Below, one piece after another: positions 7,644-13,895 of a stretch of 20,607 nucleotides of DNA (its first letter is position 1; every line of letters starts with the position of its first letter). The notes under the pieces are model-generated. The model worked only from the letters and a program-made list of their open reading frames with translations. It ran no database searches and was not told the origin of the DNA. This stretch comes from an uncultured Faecalibacterium sp. (lineage in GTDB: Bacteria; Bacillota; Clostridia; Oscillospirales; Ruminococcaceae), in assembly GCA_900551435.1 (NCBI GenBank), contig URVW01000040.1, forward strand, positions 1 to 20,607, read 5' to 3'. A program made the translations under genes and the position numbers.

Positions 7644-9674
7644 ATGGCATACACAGACGATTGGGAAAGCCTGATGAACGGTGTGTTCGGCGCGGGCGGA
7701 AAATTCAAGACCCTGCCCACCGAACCAAAGGCTAAGACCGGCAGCACCCTGCCGGACCTGAACGCGGCCCTGCTGGAACAGCAGAAAAAGCTGGACGAAC
7801 TGCTGAAAGCGCAGTCGGCCCAGCTGAAAACGCAGGATGTCTCCGCCGAAGCGGCCCTTTCCGACAGCCGCAAGATGCTGAAGGATATGGAAAATGACGG
7901 TCTGCTGGCCAAAGGGACCACCGACGTCAAGCCGGAGCATCTGGGCAGCTTCGAGGGCCTTGCCGCCGAGGTGAAACAGACGGTCCTCGGGCAGGATGCC
8001 TTTGTGGACAGCGTGGTGCGGGCCATGCGGCGTCCGTTCGTGCTGGGGACCGAGCCGCCCGCCGCACGGAACGTCATTTTGCTGTCCGGCGGGCGCGGGA
8101 CCGGGCGGCACTTCACGCTGGAAGAAACGGCCCGCTGCATGGCGGCGCGGGGACTTTTGCAGAGCGACAAGACCGCATCGCTCGACCTTGCGCTCTATGC
8201 CGACCCCGGGGCCGAAAAGCTCTTTTTGCAGGACCTCTATGCCGCGCTCCATGCGCCCGGGGAAATTTTGGTGTTCGAGCACTACGAGAGCTGCTATCCG
8301 GGCTTTCTGAAAACGCTGTCGGACCTTGCCATCAAGGGCAGCGCTCCGCTGTCCAGCCGGTATCTCGTCAACAAGGAGGGCATCCTTGTGGATGCCGGAA
8401 CGGCGCTGGCTCCCGGGGCCGTGCGGAGTCTGGACCCCTGCGGGAAGTACCTCGTGTTCTTCTCGAACAAGGGCCGCGCCGCCATGGCGGATAAATTCGG
8501 CGCGGGGATGATCGGTGCGCTGGGCGATGTCTGCGAGACGCAGACCTATGCCCGCGAGGACCTTGCCGCGCTGGCCGCCCAGCAGCTCAATGCACTGGCA
8601 CAGAAGGTCTCAGCCCGTCTGGGTCTGACCCTCGCTGCCGGGGCCGATGTGCGGGACTATGTGGCTGCACAGTGCACCCCGCAGAAAGGTGCGGCGGGCC
8701 TTGCGGACTGCTGCGACCGCATCTTCCGCGCCCTCAGTGAGTATTGTCTCCAGACCGACGCGAAACTTTCCGGGACCGTGACCCTGACTGCTGCGCCGGA
8801 AGGAATGCTGTTCCGCCTGAACGACGCCGCAGACGCCCCGCTGTTCGATCTTCTGCCCGCCGCCTATACCGGCGCGCTGGACGAGATCAAGGCGGAGATC
8901 TCGGAATTGGTGGGCCTTGCGCCGGTCAAGGAGTATGTGTTCGGTCTGGCCGATAACCTGCAGGTCCAGCAGCGCCGCGCCGCCGCCGGAATGAAAACGG
9001 CCAGCCTGTCGATGCACATGATCTTCACCGGCAATCCCGGCACAGGCAAAACGACCATCGCGCGGCTGGTAGCAAAGTACCTCAAGGCCATCGGAGCGCT
9101 CAAGGGCGGGCAGCTGATCGAAGTCAGCCGCGCCGACCTCGTGGGCCGCTATACCGGTCACACCGCCCCGCTGACCAACAGCGTCATCGAAAGCGCCCTT
9201 GGCGGCGTGCTCTTCATCGACGAAGCCTACAGCCTGTACCGCGGCGAGCAGGACAGCTTTGGACTGGAAGCCATCGACACCCTTGTGAAGGGGATGGAGG
9301 ACCACCGCGACGAACTGGTGGTCATTCTGGCGGGCTACACCAAGGAGATGGAGCAGTTCCTCACCGCCAACAGCGGCCTTGCCAGCCGCTTTCCGAATCA
9401 GATCGAGTTTCCGGACTACACCGCAGACGAGCTGCTGCAAATTACAAATGTTCTCGCCCGGAACAAGGGCTATCAGCTGGCCGAGGGCTGCACCGAACCG
9501 CTGCGGGATTACTATGCCCGCCAGCAGGAAGCCGACAGCCGCACCGCCGGCAATGGCCGTCTGGCCCGCAACACGCTGGAAAAGGCCATCTTCCATCAGA
9601 GCCGCCGCTTGGTGGCCGAACCGTCCGCCCCGCTGGACGTCATCCTGCCCAGCGATTTAGAATTGGATCTTTGA
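7644..9674 (+). CDS. Two-module AAA+ ATPase: degenerate Clp/torsin-like module plus CbbX/SpoVK-type module
   Basis: The start at 7644 is fixed by GGAGGGG 5 nt upstream, giving 676 residues. Residues 40-85 are charged and likely helical or coiled. Residues about 105-370 look like a Clp-type AAA+ module (VLGQDAFVDSVVRAMRRP, 114-131) that has decayed: its Walker A reads SGGRGTGRHF (Lys to Arg155, Thr to His156) and its Walker B ILVFEHYE lacks the Asp-Glu pair. Residues about 415-660 are a canonical CbbX/SpoVK-like module with Walker A GNPGTGKTT (463-471), Walker B LFIDEA (Asp526, Glu527), an arginine-finger candidate in SRF (Arg582) and sensor-2-like GNGRLARN. CbbX-type ATPases remodel protein partners such as Rubisco; SpoVK is sporulation-linked. 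No partner gene adjoins it and its substrate is unknown. It has a strong promoter of its own and no signal or membrane segment, so it is cytoplasmic. Confidence 0.85.
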   Translation: MAYTDDWESLMNGVFGAGGKFKTLPTEPKAKTGSTLPDLNAALLEQQKKLDELLKAQSAQLKTQDVSAEAALSDSRKMLKDMENDGLLAKGTTDVKPEHLGSFEGLAAEVKQTVLGQDAFVDSVVRAMRRPFVLGTEPPAARNVILLSGGRGTGRHFTLEETARCMAARGLLQSDKTASLDLALYADPGAEKLFLQDLYAALHAPGEILVFEHYESCYPGFLKTLSDLAIKGSAPLSSRYLVNKEGILVDAGTALAPGAVRSLDPCGKYLVFFSNKGRAAMADKFGAGMIGALGDVCETQTYAREDLAALAAQQLNALAQKVSARLGLTLAAGADVRDYVAAQCTPQKGAAGLADCCDRIFRALSEYCLQTDAKLSGTVTLTAAPEGMLFRLNDAADAPLFDLLPAAYTGALDEIKAEISELVGLAPVKEYVFGLADNLQVQQRRAAAGMKTASLSMHMIFTGNPGTGKTTIARLVAKYLKAIGALKGGQLIEVSRADLVGRYTGHTAPLTNSVIESALGGVLFIDEAYSLYRGEQDSFGLEAIDTLVKGMEDHRDELVVILAGYTKEMEQFLTANSGLASRFPNQIEFPDYTADELLQITNVLARNKGYQLAEGCTEPLRDYYARQQEADSRTAGNGRLARNTLEKAIFHQSRRLVAEPSAPLDVILPSDLELDL

Positions 9675-9679
9675 ACGAC

Positions 9680-9840
9680 AAAAAGGGGCTGTTGCAAAAT
9701 AAAAACGCGATAGCAACTTGCACAAAGAAATAGCATAAAATTAGAAATCCGGAACTCTTTTTGAGCCGTTTTGGCCCTGAAAAGGTTCCGGATTTTGTGC
9801 ATTATTTTTTCAGAGAGCTATTTTGCAACAGTCCCTTTTT
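9680..9840. mobile_element. MITE-like element (161 bp) with 22-bp inverted ends
   Basis: The ends (9680-9701 and 9819-9840) are inverted repeats matching at 21 of 22 bases, with core CTGTTGCAAAATA. CTGTTGCAAA also occurs in the ends of IS26/IS6-type and some IS1182-type elements, which suggests a non-autonomous derivative. Inside is a second inverted repeat, AAATCCGGAAC (near 9745) with GTTCCGGATTT (near 9785). No coding capacity is visible and no target duplication was recognised. Base composition is well below its neighbours. It sits exactly between convergent genes and its right end overlaps the sigma-factor stop codon by one base. Each arm ends in five T on the exiting strand, so it may serve as a bidirectional terminator. 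Confidence 0.65.
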
Positions 9841-10322
9841 CAGGTTTTCAGCATCTTTTGCAGTTTCTGCTTGGCGCGGCAGTAGGTCACACAGGCCCAG
9901 TTGGCGGTATGGCCGAAGATTGAGCCGATCTTCTCAAAGGAAAGCTCGCCGAACACCCGAAGGCTGAACACTTCCTTGTACGGCTCGTCCAACTGATGAA
10001 GGCACTGGTGGAGGGTGAACGCGGCGTCCTCGTCGAGGAGCAACTCTTCGAGAGAGGGCTGACCGGAGGGCGGCTCGGCCGGAAGGGCGTCCAGCGAAGT
10101 GCTGCGGCGCTGCTTGCGGCAGTAGGAGTAGTAGCAGTTCCGCGCGATGGTGAACAGCCACGCCCGGATGTCCTGCTTGCCGTCGAAGGAATCCAAGGCG
10201 CTGAGCGCCTTGAAAAATGTCTCCTGCGTCAGCTCCTCGGTCAGCGCTTCCGAGTGGGTCATCCCCTGCAGAAACAGCGCGACATCCCGGAAATACAGCC
10301 GGTACAGTGTCTCAATGTCCAT
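9840..10322 (-). CDS. ECF-type RNA polymerase sigma factor
   Basis: A 160-residue sigma-70 family protein with only regions 2 and 4, as in ECF sigma factors. Region 2 spans about 7-72 (LTQETFFKAL, then DIRAWLFTIARNCYYSYCRK). Region 4 spans about 102-153, with the helix-turn-helix ending NWACVTYCRAKQKL. It redirects RNA polymerase to a small envelope- or stress-related regulon. The ATG at 10322 lies 3 nt after the stop of the anti-sigma gene, with GAGGG 9 nt upstream inside that gene, so the pair is co-transcribed and probably translationally coupled. The stop codon abuts the MITE-like element, so the last residues could have been altered by its insertion. Confidence 0.93.
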   Translation of the reverse strand: MDIETLYRLYFRDVALFLQGMTHSEALTEELTQETFFKALSALDSFDGKQDIRAWLFTIARNCYYSYCRKQRRSTSLDALPAEPPSGQPSLEELLLDEDAAFTLHQCLHQLDEPYKEVFSLRVFGELSFEKIGSIFGHTANWACVTYCRAKQKLQKMLKT

Positions 10323-10325
10323 AGG

Positions 10326-10991
10326 CTAGGCCCTCGGATACAGGCTGAACTGCTGCTCGGTCCCGTAGAGGATCCTGCCGTTGACGCGGTAAGGATAGAC
10401 CGGCTGGCCTTCCTGATAATACAGCGTGGAATTGGCGCATTCGACCGTGAGCAGCTGGGTGTTGGAAACGGTGATGCTCTGGGACGAGGCGGCGGAGCCG
10501 AACACAGACTCGAGGGCGGCGTGGAAGCCCGGGAAGCGGTAGCGCACAGCCCGGACCGTGATGTTCGGCTCGCCCCAGCTGAACGTGCCGTCCAGCGTCA
10601 GGCGGACGCCCTCGCCCTGCACTTCGAGGATGCAGAGGTTCGCGCCGTTTTCTTTGCGGTTGTAGGTCCAAATTTTAGCATCCTCGACTGTGACAGGCGC
10701 TTGGGCCGTGTACATCCAGCGCCCCAGAAACGCAGCGGCCAGTGTGCAGAGCAGAACGGCCAGAACTGTGAGGATGCGCTTGCGGCGCAGGGTGTTCCGG
10801 ATGGTTTTCAGCGGGGCGTCTGCGGCGGCATCGGGCTGGACCGGGACCGGCAGCTGGATGGCGCGCAGTTCCTCCTGACAGGCAGGGCAGCTTTGCAGGT
10901 GCTCTTCCAGAAGCTGGTTCGTTTCCGGGCTGGTGAGGTGTTCCACATAGAGCGGGAGCAGGTCGTGGATGAGTTCACAGGGTAGTTTCAT
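10326..10991 (-). CDS. Zinc-finger (zf-HC2) transmembrane anti-sigma factor
   Basis: A 221-residue anti-sigma factor. The N-terminal cytoplasmic domain has the zf-HC2 signature: Cys5, then His31-x3-Cys35-x2-Cys38. One membrane helix follows (about 72-94), then an extracellular domain of about 125 residues rich in beta strands that I do not recognise, presumably the sensor. It should hold the adjacent ECF sigma factor inactive until a signal is received. AAGGAGGG lies 6 nt before the ATG at 10991. It is the first gene of the operon, ahead of the sigma gene; in most such pairs the sigma gene comes first. A putative ECF-type promoter lies in the 133-bp repeat just upstream. Confidence 0.9.
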   Translation of the reverse strand: MKLPCELIHDLLPLYVEHLTSPETNQLLEEHLQSCPACQEELRAIQLPVPVQPDAAADAPLKTIRNTLRRKRILTVLAVLLCTLAAAFLGRWMYTAQAPVTVEDAKIWTYNRKENGANLCILEVQGEGVRLTLDGTFSWGEPNITVRAVRYRFPGFHAALESVFGSAASSQSITVSNTQLLTVECANSTLYYQEGQPVYPYRVNGRILYGTEQQFSLYPRA

Positions 10992-11024
10992 ATCGATCCC
11001 TCCTTTTCGGGTCCGTTCACCTCA

Positions 11025-11052
11025 ATAACGCGCGAAACGGCAGAACCTTACA
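11025..11052 (-). promoter_or_regulatory. Possible ECF-type promoter of the anti-sigma/sigma operon
   Basis: On the minus strand TGTAAGG is followed about 15 nt later by CGTTAT, about 30 nt from the anti-sigma ATG. No sigma-A promoter is visible here. The pattern resembles the -35 (AAC-like) and -10 (CGT-rich) elements of autoregulated ECF promoters, but the match is by eye. Confidence 0.4.
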
Positions 11053-11071
11053 GCGTTCGCAAAATTTTTTG

Positions 11072-11108
11072 AAAAAAGCGCCGATGTTCCCAGACGGAAC
11101 ACCGGCGC
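11072..11108 (-). terminator. Rho-independent terminator (repeat copy 1)
   Basis: Minus strand: a 13-bp stem with one mismatch (GCGCCGGTGTTCC with GGAACATCGGCGC, loop GTCTG) followed by six T. It ends transcription arriving from the right, so the anti-sigma operon downstream needs its own promoter. Confidence 0.8.
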
Positions 11109-11120
11109 GGGGTGCAGAGA

Positions 11121-11188
11121 TCAGGTGTGAAGGGCGGTCAGCTGGCCGTCGGAATACAGATAGTTGTCATCCGCGCAGACGACGAGAC
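11121..11188 (-). pseudogene. C-terminal remnant of an unrecognised protein
   Basis: On the minus strand an open frame ending NYLYSDGQLTALHT-stop (stop at 11121-11123) can be read for 22 codons with the GC-rich codon use of the region. It runs back to the point near 11188 where the IS-end-like sequence and low-GC DNA begin. The terminator follows immediately, as expected for a true gene end. I take it as the tail of a gene broken by the cassette, probably the same gene whose start survives at 12037-12090. The function cannot be told. Confidence 0.5.
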
Positions 11189-11213
11189 TGTCTAACAAAT
11201 GGGGTGCAGTTCA
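11189..11213 (+). repeat. Possible insertion-sequence end (25 bp)
   Basis: Starts TGTCTAAC and ends GGGGTGCAGTTCA; 18 of 25 bases match 28-52. It sits exactly where the GC-rich reading frame of the C-terminal remnant stops and the low-GC cassette begins, which fits the left end of a mobile element. No inverted partner is seen at the right edge of the cassette. Confidence 0.35.
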
Positions 11214-11244
11214 CCATGGAGCATATTCAATTTCTCTTGACTTA

Positions 11245-11820
11245 TCAAATTGCAAATGACTTCTTTTGACGTTTCATTAGCCAATAAAAAGCTGTTGCTA
11301 AAAGAATAATTTCAACAGTGATCCACCCATAAATATGTTGATTTGTATTTGTTGCCATAAAGACGCTTACAATAGAATAATTCCATGTCCAATGAAATCC
11401 TGTTGACATCCATATACTTTTTGTAAAACATCTCATTTCACACGCAAGAATCCCAAACATGAATGAAAAAATCAATAAGATTGAAACGGGAGCATTTTGG
11501 TTGATTGCATGAGGAAACGAGAAAAAAGCAGTCGTTAATAGGATATCTACGGGAATATAGCTTATTTTTTTGCAAAGAAATCCGAACAATAATCCTCTAA
11601 AAAGAAACTCTTCAATGAAACCAATCACGAAATAATATATTAACTTTTTTCTTCCTCCCAGTAGTAATTTAAAATAATTCACATCATTTAGAATACCACT
11701 GTGACTTAAACCTAAGAATATTAAAAATAACATGATTGGCGGCAATATCATGCCACTTAGAAAAGCAGTAATATCTTTTTTTCTTAATGTCAGTCCGGAT
11801 AATTTACAAAAAGATTTCAT
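11245..11820 (-). CDS. CPBP-family (CAAX protease/Abi) intramembrane metalloprotease
   Basis: A very hydrophobic 191-residue protein with about five or six membrane segments. The three CPBP motifs are visible: EEFLFR (Glu70, Glu71, Arg75), FSFPH (Phe100 to His104) and HWTWN (His143, Asn147), the expected metal and catalytic residues, so it should be active. Members process prenylated or other membrane proteins; bacterial ones are often linked to bacteriocin immunity or maturation, but no bacteriocin gene is seen here. The ATG at 11820 has AGAGG 7 nt upstream. Codon use is AT-rich, unlike every neighbour. It is a single-gene unit with a sigma-A promoter at 11891-11919 and a second possible ECF promoter further up in the repeat. 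Confidence 0.9.
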   Translation of the reverse strand: MKSFCKLSGLTLRKKDITAFLSGMILPPIMLFLIFLGLSHSGILNDVNYFKLLLGGRKKLIYYFVIGFIEEFLFRGLLFGFLCKKISYIPVDILLTTAFFSFPHAINQNAPVSILLIFSFMFGILACEMRCFTKSIWMSTGFHWTWNYSIVSVFMATNTNQHIYGWITVEIILLATAFYWLMKRQKKSFAI

Positions 11821-11890
11821 ACAATGCCTCTATCGTTTTAACTCATTCGTAGGATTTTTATCTCTCCCTATGCCGGGGCTTGCTTCTTTC

Positions 11891-11919
11891 ATTATAGCAC
11901 CTATCTTGTAATTCCACAA
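11891..11919 (-). promoter_or_regulatory. Promoter of the CPBP protease gene
   Basis: Minus strand: TTGTGG (11914-11919), 17-nt spacer, perfect TATAAT (11891-11896), giving a leader of about 65 nt. It lies wholly inside the low-GC cassette, touching its right edge. Confidence 0.6.
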
Positions 11920-11940
11920 ATTTCGGGTCCGTTCACCTCA

Positions 11941-11968
11941 ATAACGCGCGAAACGGCAGAACCTTACA
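11941..11968 (-). promoter_or_regulatory. Second copy of the possible ECF-type promoter
   Basis: The same TGTAAGG/CGTTAT sequence as at 11025-11052. In this copy it reads towards the CPBP gene, whose start codon is about 120 nt further on. Confidence 0.35.
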
Positions 11969-11987
11969 GCGTTCGCAAAATTTTTTG

Positions 11988-12024
11988 AAAAAAGCGCCGA
12001 TGTTCCCAGACGGAACACCGGCGC
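11988..12024 (-). terminator. Rho-independent terminator (repeat copy 2)
   Basis: The same stem-loop with six T as at 11072-11108. Here it ends the transcript of the LytM-like gene and the 17-codon remnant, insulating the CPBP gene from them. Confidence 0.8.
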
Positions 12025-12036
12025 GGGGTGCAGAGA

Positions 12037-12090
12037 TCAGGTGTGAAGGGCGGCGGTGACCGACGAAAGCCGCTTTTTGGATGTAGTCAT
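12037..12090 (-). pseudogene. N-terminal remnant, 17-codon frame
   Basis: The frame MTTSKKRLSSVTAALHT-stop begins 29 nt after the LytM-like gene, with a clear ribosome site (AAAAGGAG, about 10-12 nt upstream). Its first 12-13 residues look like the basic start of a signal peptide. The last residues and stop are those of the remnant in repeat copy 1. I read it as an internal deletion joining the start of a secreted or membrane protein to its end, possibly through the short CCGCC shared at both joints. An alternative is a real short peptide. Confidence 0.5.
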
Positions 12091-12119
12091 CAAGATGTCT
12101 CTCCTTTTCGCGTGTGGAT

Positions 12120-13424
12120 TCATTCGTTTTCCCGCCAGAACAAGCCGCCGCTGGTCTGGAACAGCCGCCACGGGTCCACGCTCTTGCTGCCCAGCTTGAA
12201 GTCCATGGTCAGTTCCTCGCCCAGCGCACCGACGGCCTGACCCTTTTCAACGGTCTGGTTTCGGGTCACCGAAAGGGTCTGCAAGCCGTAGAGATAACAG
12301 CGCATCCCGCAGCCGTGGTCGATGACGACGGTGTTTCCGGTCAGGGCCAGCGTTCCGGCAAATACGACCACGCCGCCGGCGGGTGCGCGGGCCGGGTCGC
12401 CGGGAATGGTATAGAGACGGGTGGAATTGGAGCGGCTGCCCTGCTGGCCGTTCGTGACCTTGACCTGACCGAAATCGAGCAGGATCATGTAGTGCTCGGC
12501 GGGGCAGACAAAGCCGCCGGACCAGAGCTTTTCCCGCACCGGCTGCTCGTAGAGGGGCCAGATGTTGTTCCGGAACTCGGTGTTCGCGGCTTCGGTGGGA
12601 GCCGGTTCCGCTGTGACTTCTGCCGAGCCGAAATCCTTGGGCAGAACGGTCAAAGTTTTGGTGATGGCCTCGCCGTTGACGGTCACCGTGACGTCATGCG
12701 TCCCGGCGGAAGCGTTGTAGGCCGCAGGAATGTAGGCCCGCCAGCCGCTGGGACTGCGGGTGCACTGGACGCTGCCGAGGTCTGTTTCAATAGTGGGGGC
12801 TGTGTCACCGACCAGACCGGTGATGGCAACGCCGACGATGCCGCCCTGCTCGACCCGCTCCGCCGAAAATTCCACGTTGGCGCTGGCCTGAAGGGTGAAC
12901 CGGAACGAATAGCTGTACCAGCCGGTGGGCTTGGCGGGGTGTTCCAGCCCGGAATTTTTCCGGACTGCACCGTTGGAGCCGCCCTCGAACCGGGTGACCA
13001 GTCCGCCCGCCGGGAGCCGCCAGACCGTCATGGTCGCTTTATAATTGCCGTTTGCAGGGAAGAGGAACTCTTCGTACTGCCCAGCAGACCCGGCGAACAC
13101 GATGCTGCCGGTCTCCGTCTCGAGGGTCAGGGTGGTGTAGGTAGCCCAGTCGGGCAGGGTGAGGGCCGGATGGGCATCGTACAGCGTGCCCAGCTTCTGG
13201 ACCGTGAGCGTTTCCGGGCTGGCGAACACTTTATCGAGGACACCGCCCACCAGCGGGACCTGCCAGCACGAGCCGTTGACGGCCAGTTCCTGCCCGCCGA
13301 ACTGCGCTTCGGACGAGGGACGGGAGCCTTCGCCCGTGAACGAATAGCTGACCGCCATGACTGCGGCCAGAAGCACCACGACGCCCAGCGCGACGCCGAC
13401 GAGCCAGAGAAGAAAGCGCTTCAT
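12120..13424 (-). CDS. Membrane-anchored LytM/M23-like protein, catalytically degenerate
   Basis: A 434-residue envelope protein with an N-terminal membrane anchor (4-26), a long beta-rich extracellular part (about 45-270) that includes a segment resembling an Ig-like fold, and a C-terminal LytM-like domain (about 332-422). The LytM fold is recognisable from GGVVVFAG (350-357), GNTVVIDHG (363-371), a V-x2-GQ-x-VG stretch (about 392-399) and SVDP. The HxxxD and HxH zinc ligands of active M23 peptidases are absent: the stretch before GGVVVFAG has none, the usual YxHL reads YLYGL and the usual HFE reads DFK. It is therefore likely a non-hydrolytic scaffold or amidase activator, like EnvC or SpoIIQ-type proteins. 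The ATG at 13424 has AAGGGAG 7 nt upstream. No clear promoter of its own is seen; it follows a small membrane protein gene across a possible attenuator. Confidence 0.8.
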   Translation of the reverse strand: MKRFLLWLVGVALGVVVLLAAVMAVSYSFTGEGSRPSSEAQFGGQELAVNGSCWQVPLVGGVLDKVFASPETLTVQKLGTLYDAHPALTLPDWATYTTLTLETETGSIVFAGSAGQYEEFLFPANGNYKATMTVWRLPAGGLVTRFEGGSNGAVRKNSGLEHPAKPTGWYSYSFRFTLQASANVEFSAERVEQGGIVGVAITGLVGDTAPTIETDLGSVQCTRSPSGWRAYIPAAYNASAGTHDVTVTVNGEAITKTLTVLPKDFGSAEVTAEPAPTEAANTEFRNNIWPLYEQPVREKLWSGGFVCPAEHYMILLDFGQVKVTNGQQGSRSNSTRLYTIPGDPARAPAGGVVVFAGTLALTGNTVVIDHGCGMRCYLYGLQTLSVTRNQTVEKGQAVGALGEELTMDFKLGSKSVDPWRLFQTSGGLFWRENE

Positions 13425-13442
13425 ATGTACACTCCCTTATGC

Positions 13443-13488
13443 AAAAAGGACGCACGCGGCAGGTCGAAACGAACAGCCGGGTGCGCCC
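13443..13488 (-). terminator. Terminator or attenuator between the small membrane protein and the LytM-like gene
   Basis: Minus strand: stem GGGCGCAC with GTGCGTCC (13481-13488, 13448-13455), extendable by CCGGC/GCCGC-type pairs, followed by five T. It ends about 10 nt before the ribosome site of the LytM-like gene. Since no promoter fits between them, it may be leaky and set the expression ratio. Confidence 0.5.
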
Positions 13489-13504
13489 TCTGGGTGTTTG
13501 GTTC

Positions 13505-13699
13505 TTATTCTGCGGCGTCCTCGGCGGCAGACTCGTCAGCAGGAGTCTCCACAGGCTCAGCCTTGTCCTCGCCAAACAGCAGACGCTCGTACTCGTCCAG
13601 CTCCTTTTCACGGCGGCGCAGATAAACAGCAACAGCGGCCAGAGCACCGGCAATGGCGGCCAGCGTAGCGATCACAGCGATCAGACAGGATTTCTTCAT
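13505..13699 (-). CDS. Small single-pass membrane protein, unknown function
   Basis: With the start at 13699 (MKKSCLIAV) the product has 64 residues: one membrane helix (about 4-28), a basic and charged stretch YLRRREKELDEYERLL, and an acidic tail rich in Ala, Glu and Asp. AAGGAG lies 12 nt upstream, which is rather far. The same frame is open to an ATG at 13834 (109 residues) with GGAGG at 9 nt, or to 13843. The promoter at 13896-13924 would give a leader of about 190 nt for the short form but only about 55 nt for the long one. The long form adds a basic amphipathic segment. The gene is convincing; the start is not settled. No family recognised. Confidence 0.65.
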   Translation of the reverse strand: MKKSCLIAVIATLAAIAGALAAVAVYLRRREKELDEYERLLFGEDKAEPVETPADESAAEDAAE

Positions 13700-13895
13700 A
13701 GGTTCAGCACACTCCTTTTTTTGGTCGAAACGACGTTTCAGCTTGTTTTTCCAGCGGGAGACTCGCAGCAGAAGGTCTGCTGCTTTCCACAATGCCGAGA
13801 GCATGTGGAGCGAGAGTTTTACCAGAAAGATCATCCGCAGCATCCTCCATGTTTTGGTCCATTTGGCAATGAGCCGATGAACCGCTCTTTCGGAT

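Larger units (their letters stand above)
11005..11137. repeat. 133-bp perfect direct repeat, copy 1
   Basis: Identical base for base to 11921-12053. Read on the minus strand it holds the last codons and stop of a protein (ALHT-stop), a strong terminator and a possible ECF-type promoter reading into the anti-sigma gene. It is too long for a transposition target duplication. Perfect identity of non-coding DNA implies a recent duplication, or an assembly artefact. Confidence 0.95.
11189..11920. other. Low-GC inserted cassette carrying a CPBP protease gene
   Basis: About 730 bp at roughly one third GC, against roughly 60% around it, with sharp edges: the IS-end-like sequence on the left and the second 133-bp repeat on the right. 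It holds one gene with its own promoter and nothing else that I can read. The composition and flanking duplication indicate recent acquisition from a low-GC source. There is no transposase or integrase within it. Confidence 0.75.
11921..12053. repeat. 133-bp perfect direct repeat, copy 2
   Basis: Identical to 11005-11137. Here the shared ALHT-stop end is joined to a different upstream sequence (the start of a 17-codon frame), and the promoter-like part points into the low-GC cassette. Confidence 0.95.

Noticed and set aside
9680..9840. CRISPR-like or tRNA-like structure in the 161-bp gap
   Set aside because: There is one pair of inverted, not direct, repeats and no cloverleaf; an IS-derived inverted-repeat element fits better.
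11069..11269. 66-codon plus-strand frame starting in repeat copy 1
   Set aside because: Runs through the terminator, the C-terminal remnant and into the low-GC cassette, so it is a chance frame across a junction.
11189..11920. Cassette as a toxin-antitoxin or phage-defence island
   Set aside because: Only one gene is present and CPBP proteases have many roles; nothing else in the cassette supports a defence function.
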